Source of the DNA: Gammaproteobacteria bacterium
GTDB taxonomy: Bacteria > Pseudomonadota > Gammaproteobacteria > SZUA-229
Length of the DNA stretch: 27,987 bases
NCBI GenBank assembly: GCA_026197015.1
Contig: JAPHRB010000115.1
Span: 1 to 27,987 of the forward strand
Direction of reading: 5' to 3'
Part shown: one piece after another, positions 25,552-27,987 of the stretch
Position numbering within the stretch: position 1 is the stretch's first letter
Layout of the letters: every line of letters starts with the position of its first letter
Translations under genes and position numbers: made by a program
Notes under the pieces: generated by a model
What the model saw: the letters and a program-made list of their open reading frames with translations, nothing else
Database searches by the model: none
Told to the model about the DNA's origin: nothing

Positions 25552-26814
25552 ATGGATATATTACTGATTAGTCTGGCTATGCTCGCACTGCTCCTGTTGC
25601 AGGGATTTTTTTCCGGCTCGGAGATTGCTTTAGTACATGCCGATCGACTCAAGTTGCAGCACCAGGCCAATAAGGGGCATAGAGGTGCAGCGCTGGTATT
25701 GAAATTATTTCGCAGACCCGAAGTATTACTTGGAACAACCCTGGTAGGTACAAATATATCAGTGGTGATTCTTACAACCCTGGGCACGATATTGATGATT
25801 CGCTTTTTTGGTGCATACGGTGATTTATATGCTTTTCTTATTTACACACCTCTGTTTCTTATCTTTGGCGAAGTCGTACCCAAGAGCGTATATCAGCAAA
25901 AAGCCGATACCTTAGGTCCTATCGTTATTTATCCGCTGCAATTTTTCTCATGGTTATTTTACCCACTGGTATTTGTATTCTCATGGGCGGCACGAAGAGT
26001 GGGTAATCTGGTAGGTGTTGAAATGTCCTCGATGGCGTTGTTCACCCACCGTGAGCAGATACGATCGGTGATTGAAATGGCAGAGCAGGGAGCCGATATC
26101 GATGTGTTTGATCGGGATCGTATTATGCGTGTCACACGTTTTGCTGACACCACAGTGGGTGAAGTAATGATTCCTGTTGCTGAAATGACAGCACTTAACA
26201 GTGATATAAGCACTCGAGATGCTGTTCATCATGCACGGCAACACGGCCATTTTCGAATGCCCGTTTATGAAGCAGAGCATAACCAGATAACGGGTGTTGC
26301 GGGTTTCACTATGTGGGATCTGATGGATCCAGAACTGGTAAAACAACCACTGTCTGAGTTTATCAAACCGGCTCATTATGTATCATCACATGAGCTCCTC
26401 GATGAATTGTTGCCTGTACTACAGCAGCGCCATGATCATATGGCAGTCGTGATAGATGAATTTGGTTCTGCTGTTGGAATGATCACATTAGAGGATATTC
26501 TGGAAGAGGTTGTGGGTGAGGTGGTGAGCGTAGGTTATAACTTTGAAGGTCATATCTCTCGACACAAATACACCATTGAAACACTTGATAATGGAGATTA
26601 TTTGATGGATGGCCGTGTGCCGCTTAATGAAGCGGGAGACAAGCTTGAAGTGCATTTATCTTCATTGGATGCCCACACCGTGGGGGGGATGATTATTTCA
26701 CATCTGCGACATATTCCAGTGCAAGGTGAATTTGTTATTCAGGCGGGTTATCGTTTTATTGTAGAGGATGTGAGTGATCGAGGAAATCTGAGCTTACGTG
26801 TGGAGAGCGCATGA
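25552..26814 (+). CDS. Second CNNM/CorC-type protein, tandem partner
   Basis: A 420-residue homologue of the upstream gene with the same layout: DUF21 domain (GFFSGSEIALVHADRLKLQ, LIFGEVVPKSVYQQKADTLG), a CBS pair (VMIPVAEMTALNSD; VVIDEFGSAVGMITLEDILEEVVGEVV) and a CorC_HlyC tail ending in FIVEDVSDRGNLSLRV. Compared with the first copy it is slightly shorter and its CBS2 region keeps the VIDEFG...TLEDILEE pattern of typical CorC more closely, so the two have diverged. The 17 bp gap implies an operon, and two dissimilar copies could form a heteromer, which is inference. They lie just downstream of the Ca2+-ATPase. Confidence 0.92.
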   Translation: MDILLISLAMLALLLLQGFFSGSEIALVHADRLKLQHQANKGHRGAALVLKLFRRPEVLLGTTLVGTNISVVILTTLGTILMIRFFGAYGDLYAFLIYTPLFLIFGEVVPKSVYQQKADTLGPIVIYPLQFFSWLFYPLVFVFSWAARRVGNLVGVEMSSMALFTHREQIRSVIEMAEQGADIDVFDRDRIMRVTRFADTTVGEVMIPVAEMTALNSDISTRDAVHHARQHGHFRMPVYEAEHNQITGVAGFTMWDLMDPELVKQPLSEFIKPAHYVSSHELLDELLPVLQQRHDHMAVVIDEFGSAVGMITLEDILEEVVGEVVSVGYNFEGHISRHKYTIETLDNGDYLMDGRVPLNEAGDKLEVHLSSLDAHTVGGMIISHLRHIPVQGEFVIQAGYRFIVEDVSDRGNLSLRVESA

Positions 26815-27121
26815 TTTATTTGCAAGCCAATCCGCTGCTGCACAGCTAGCAGGTAAACATAAAATGATCGCCGCCCTGCTGAGGATGCATCCGCCACTAG
26901 AGTTACGCATACAGGTGTTGCGTAATAGTTAGTTAATCGTTAATGATTTAGTGTGTTAATCAATCCAGTATGGCTGAGTATTGCGTTCTTAAATTTTATG
27001 AGTCAATAAAACCTATAAAAAATAATACGCTTCATTTGCCTGTCGCAGATACTATAATAATAACCAGATGTTAAATTACAATCGATAATCACAGCAAAGC
27101 AATGCATCAGGATACAGCAAT
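26815..27121. other. 307 bp spacer with a short open frame remnant and weak hairpins
   Basis: No intact gene is present. The frame containing GCA at 26822 stays open through QSAAAQLAGKHK and an ATG at 26864 encoding MIAALLRMHPPLELRIQVLRNS to a TAG at 26932. The ATG overlaps no clear ribosome binding site and the frame runs into the CNNM gene's last codons in another phase, so it could be a relic or chance. A 7 bp inverted repeat (TTACGCA at 26903-26909, TGCGTAA at 26919-26925) may be part of a transcript end. Confidence 0.35.
27053..27058 (+). promoter_or_regulatory. Candidate -10 element upstream of the secreted-protein gene
   Basis: TATAAT, an exact consensus -10 hexamer, lies 64 bp before the start codon at 27122. 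No good -35 hexamer is visible at the usual spacing (nearest is GCTTCA-like at 27029), so this is only a candidate. Confidence 0.3.
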
Positions 27122-27616
27122 ATGATTATACGCTCTCTCTTTTTAGTAATGCTTCTAATGCCATCTGTTTCTGCTGTCGCAGCAGATCAATTTGTTGTGA
27201 ATTTTAAATTTATGTTAGGTGAAAGGATAATTGAAAGGGATAATTTTTATGTTGAAAATACACAACATCTCTGGACCAAAGGTATTAATCGTACCTATGT
27301 AAAACTAAGTTGTATTCAGACAAAATCAGGAGAACTAGAGAAGAGATTTTCGATGAGTGAAATCTTCACGGGATTTAGAATCATTCACATACTAGATGGT
27401 GATGAGGTAAAACTCACGGTTGTTCGGAAAACCGCATTACCTGTCTTAAAAGAAATACGTGCATTGGCTGATAATGAGTGTCGAGAATTATCTCCAGTCA
27501 CGACGATTACAACACGGCAATATACATTGCCTGCAAAAACAGGCGTTAGTGAGCAGCACGCGTTTGATGAGAAGTTAAGCCTGCATTTAAAGTTGAGTGA
27601 AATTGCTACTCACTAA
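27122..27616 (+). CDS. Secreted protein of unknown function
   Basis: A 164-residue protein with a clear signal peptide (about 1-21, cleaved after VAA). The mature part is about 140 residues, beta-rich and hydrophilic, with only two cysteines (in LSCIQTK and NECREL), which could form a disulfide in the periplasm. There is no membrane anchor, lipobox or catalytic motif that I recognise. It is alone downstream of the CNNM pair, with a 307 bp gap and a candidate promoter, so it is probably transcribed separately. It could be a lineage-specific gene. Confidence 0.65.
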   Translation: MIIRSLFLVMLLMPSVSAVAADQFVVNFKFMLGERIIERDNFYVENTQHLWTKGINRTYVKLSCIQTKSGELEKRFSMSEIFTGFRIIHILDGDEVKLTVVRKTALPVLKEIRALADNECRELSPVTTITTRQYTLPAKTGVSEQHAFDEKLSLHLKLSEIATH

Positions 27617-27723
27617 AAGTAAATAATCGTTTGATATGGATATGTAGTTGTTCATTTCTGATCTTACAAATATAGTTTATGTACTGACTTTATCGGCCGT
27701 TATTTTTATTCCACAAAAATACT

Positions 27724-27774
27724 TTATGGGAATTTGATTTCTGAGGTTTCGTCTTTATGGCGAATGGCTTTCTT
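27724..27774. repeat. Diverged repeat, copy 1
   Basis: Copy 1 of a pair. It shares with copy 2 the order GGAA, TTGA, TTCTG, then TTTCG, CTTTATGGCGA, and then a T-rich stretch. It is followed by CTTGCGGCCCAAAG at about 27802-27815. It lies 108 bp after the last gene. Confidence 0.55.
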
Positions 27775-27900
27775 TAATTAAAGCTTTCCATGGTTTTCAC
27801 CTTGCGGCCCAAAGCAGATTATAAGGTTCTGGTATTATTTTGAATATCAGTTCTTACTGGTTTTGATTTTCATGCCTCTGGAGCTAGACATTATTTAGCT

Positions 27901-27950
27901 TCATAGGAACTTGAATTCTGTGTTTTCGCCTTTATGGCGACTCACTTTTT
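27901..27950. repeat. Diverged repeat, copy 2
   Basis: Copy 2, about 177 bp downstream of copy 1, with the same orientation. It continues with CTGCAGCCCATG, comparable with the GCGGCCCAAAG after copy 1. The two copies differ by several substitutions, so they are old or belong to a degenerate repeat family. Confidence 0.55.
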
Positions 27951-27987
27951 TGCCTGCAGCCCATGTTAATAGGTTTGGAAAAGTAAG

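Larger units (their letters stand above)
27617..27987. other. 371 bp non-coding right end of the window
   Basis: No gene, tRNA or clear terminator is seen here. The stretch contains only the two diverged repeat copies (27724-27774 and 27901-27950) and AT-rich filler. It may be the start of a larger repeat array continuing outside the window. Confidence 0.4.

Noticed and set aside
24067..26955. A 13 bp identical word (ATGATTTAGTGTG) flanking the CNNM pair at 24067-24079 and 26943-26955, considered as an insertion or att-type repeat
   Set aside because: The match is too short and AT-rich, the flanks do not extend it, and no recombinase or mobile gene lies between.
1..27987. CRISPR arrays, tRNA or rRNA genes, insertion sequences, prophage genes
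   Set aside because: No regularly spaced repeats, cloverleaf-like sequence, transposase or phage protein was found on either strand by reading.

Overview
The window looks like chromosomal DNA of a free-living or environmental gammaproteobacterium. The evidence is the TamA/TamB pair, the RimB-RimK-aspartoacylase trio and the inactive-transglutaminase/7TM plus retropepsin pair, together with an AT-rich composition. I see no rRNA, tRNA, phage, transposase or CRISPR array. Coding is dense, and most genes concern ion and osmotic homeostasis or the cell envelope.

Layout. 1-6027 (minus) is a compact four-gene run, read right to left: a DUF432-like protein, a small MscS channel, TamA and the 5' two-thirds of TamB, which runs off the left edge. 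6171-8600 (minus) is rimB-rimK-aspartoacylase-like, a ribosomal S6 glutamylation module. mgtE (minus, to 10042) lies upstream and diverges from a membrane diguanylate cyclase (plus). 11092-13388 (minus) holds a large MscS-family channel translationally coupled to a CorA-type transporter. After a gene-poor 0.55 kb stretch come a PsiE-like membrane protein (plus), a secreted RimB-like retropepsin (minus) and, divergent from it, an inactive transglutaminase fused to seven membrane helices (plus).

The right half is all plus strand: a secreted protein resembling the N-terminal part of PEP-CTERM proteins, a LOG-family protein, a beta-CASP metallo-beta-lactamase RNA hydrolase, then a 0.4 kb gap that contains the decayed remains of a second aspartoacylase-like gene (minus strand). 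Next is a tight DUF211 / VIT-like transporter / P-type Ca2+-ATPase operon, a tandem pair of CNNM/CorC-type proteins, and an unknown secreted protein. The right end carries two diverged copies of a short repeat.

How the genes fit together. Mg2+ and Ca2+ handling recurs (MgtE, CorA, two CNNM/CorC proteins, Ca2+-ATPase, VIT-like protein), along with osmotic protection (two MscS channels) and two amidoligase/retropepsin-type modules, one complete and cytoplasmic, the other envelope-associated and lacking its usual ATP-grasp ligase in this window. The most unusual signals are the aspartoacylase-like pseudogene, the DUF211 and DUF432 operons, the incomplete envelope retropepsin/7TM pair and the palindrome in its divergent promoter. 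All calls come from reading the sequence by eye; no database search was run.
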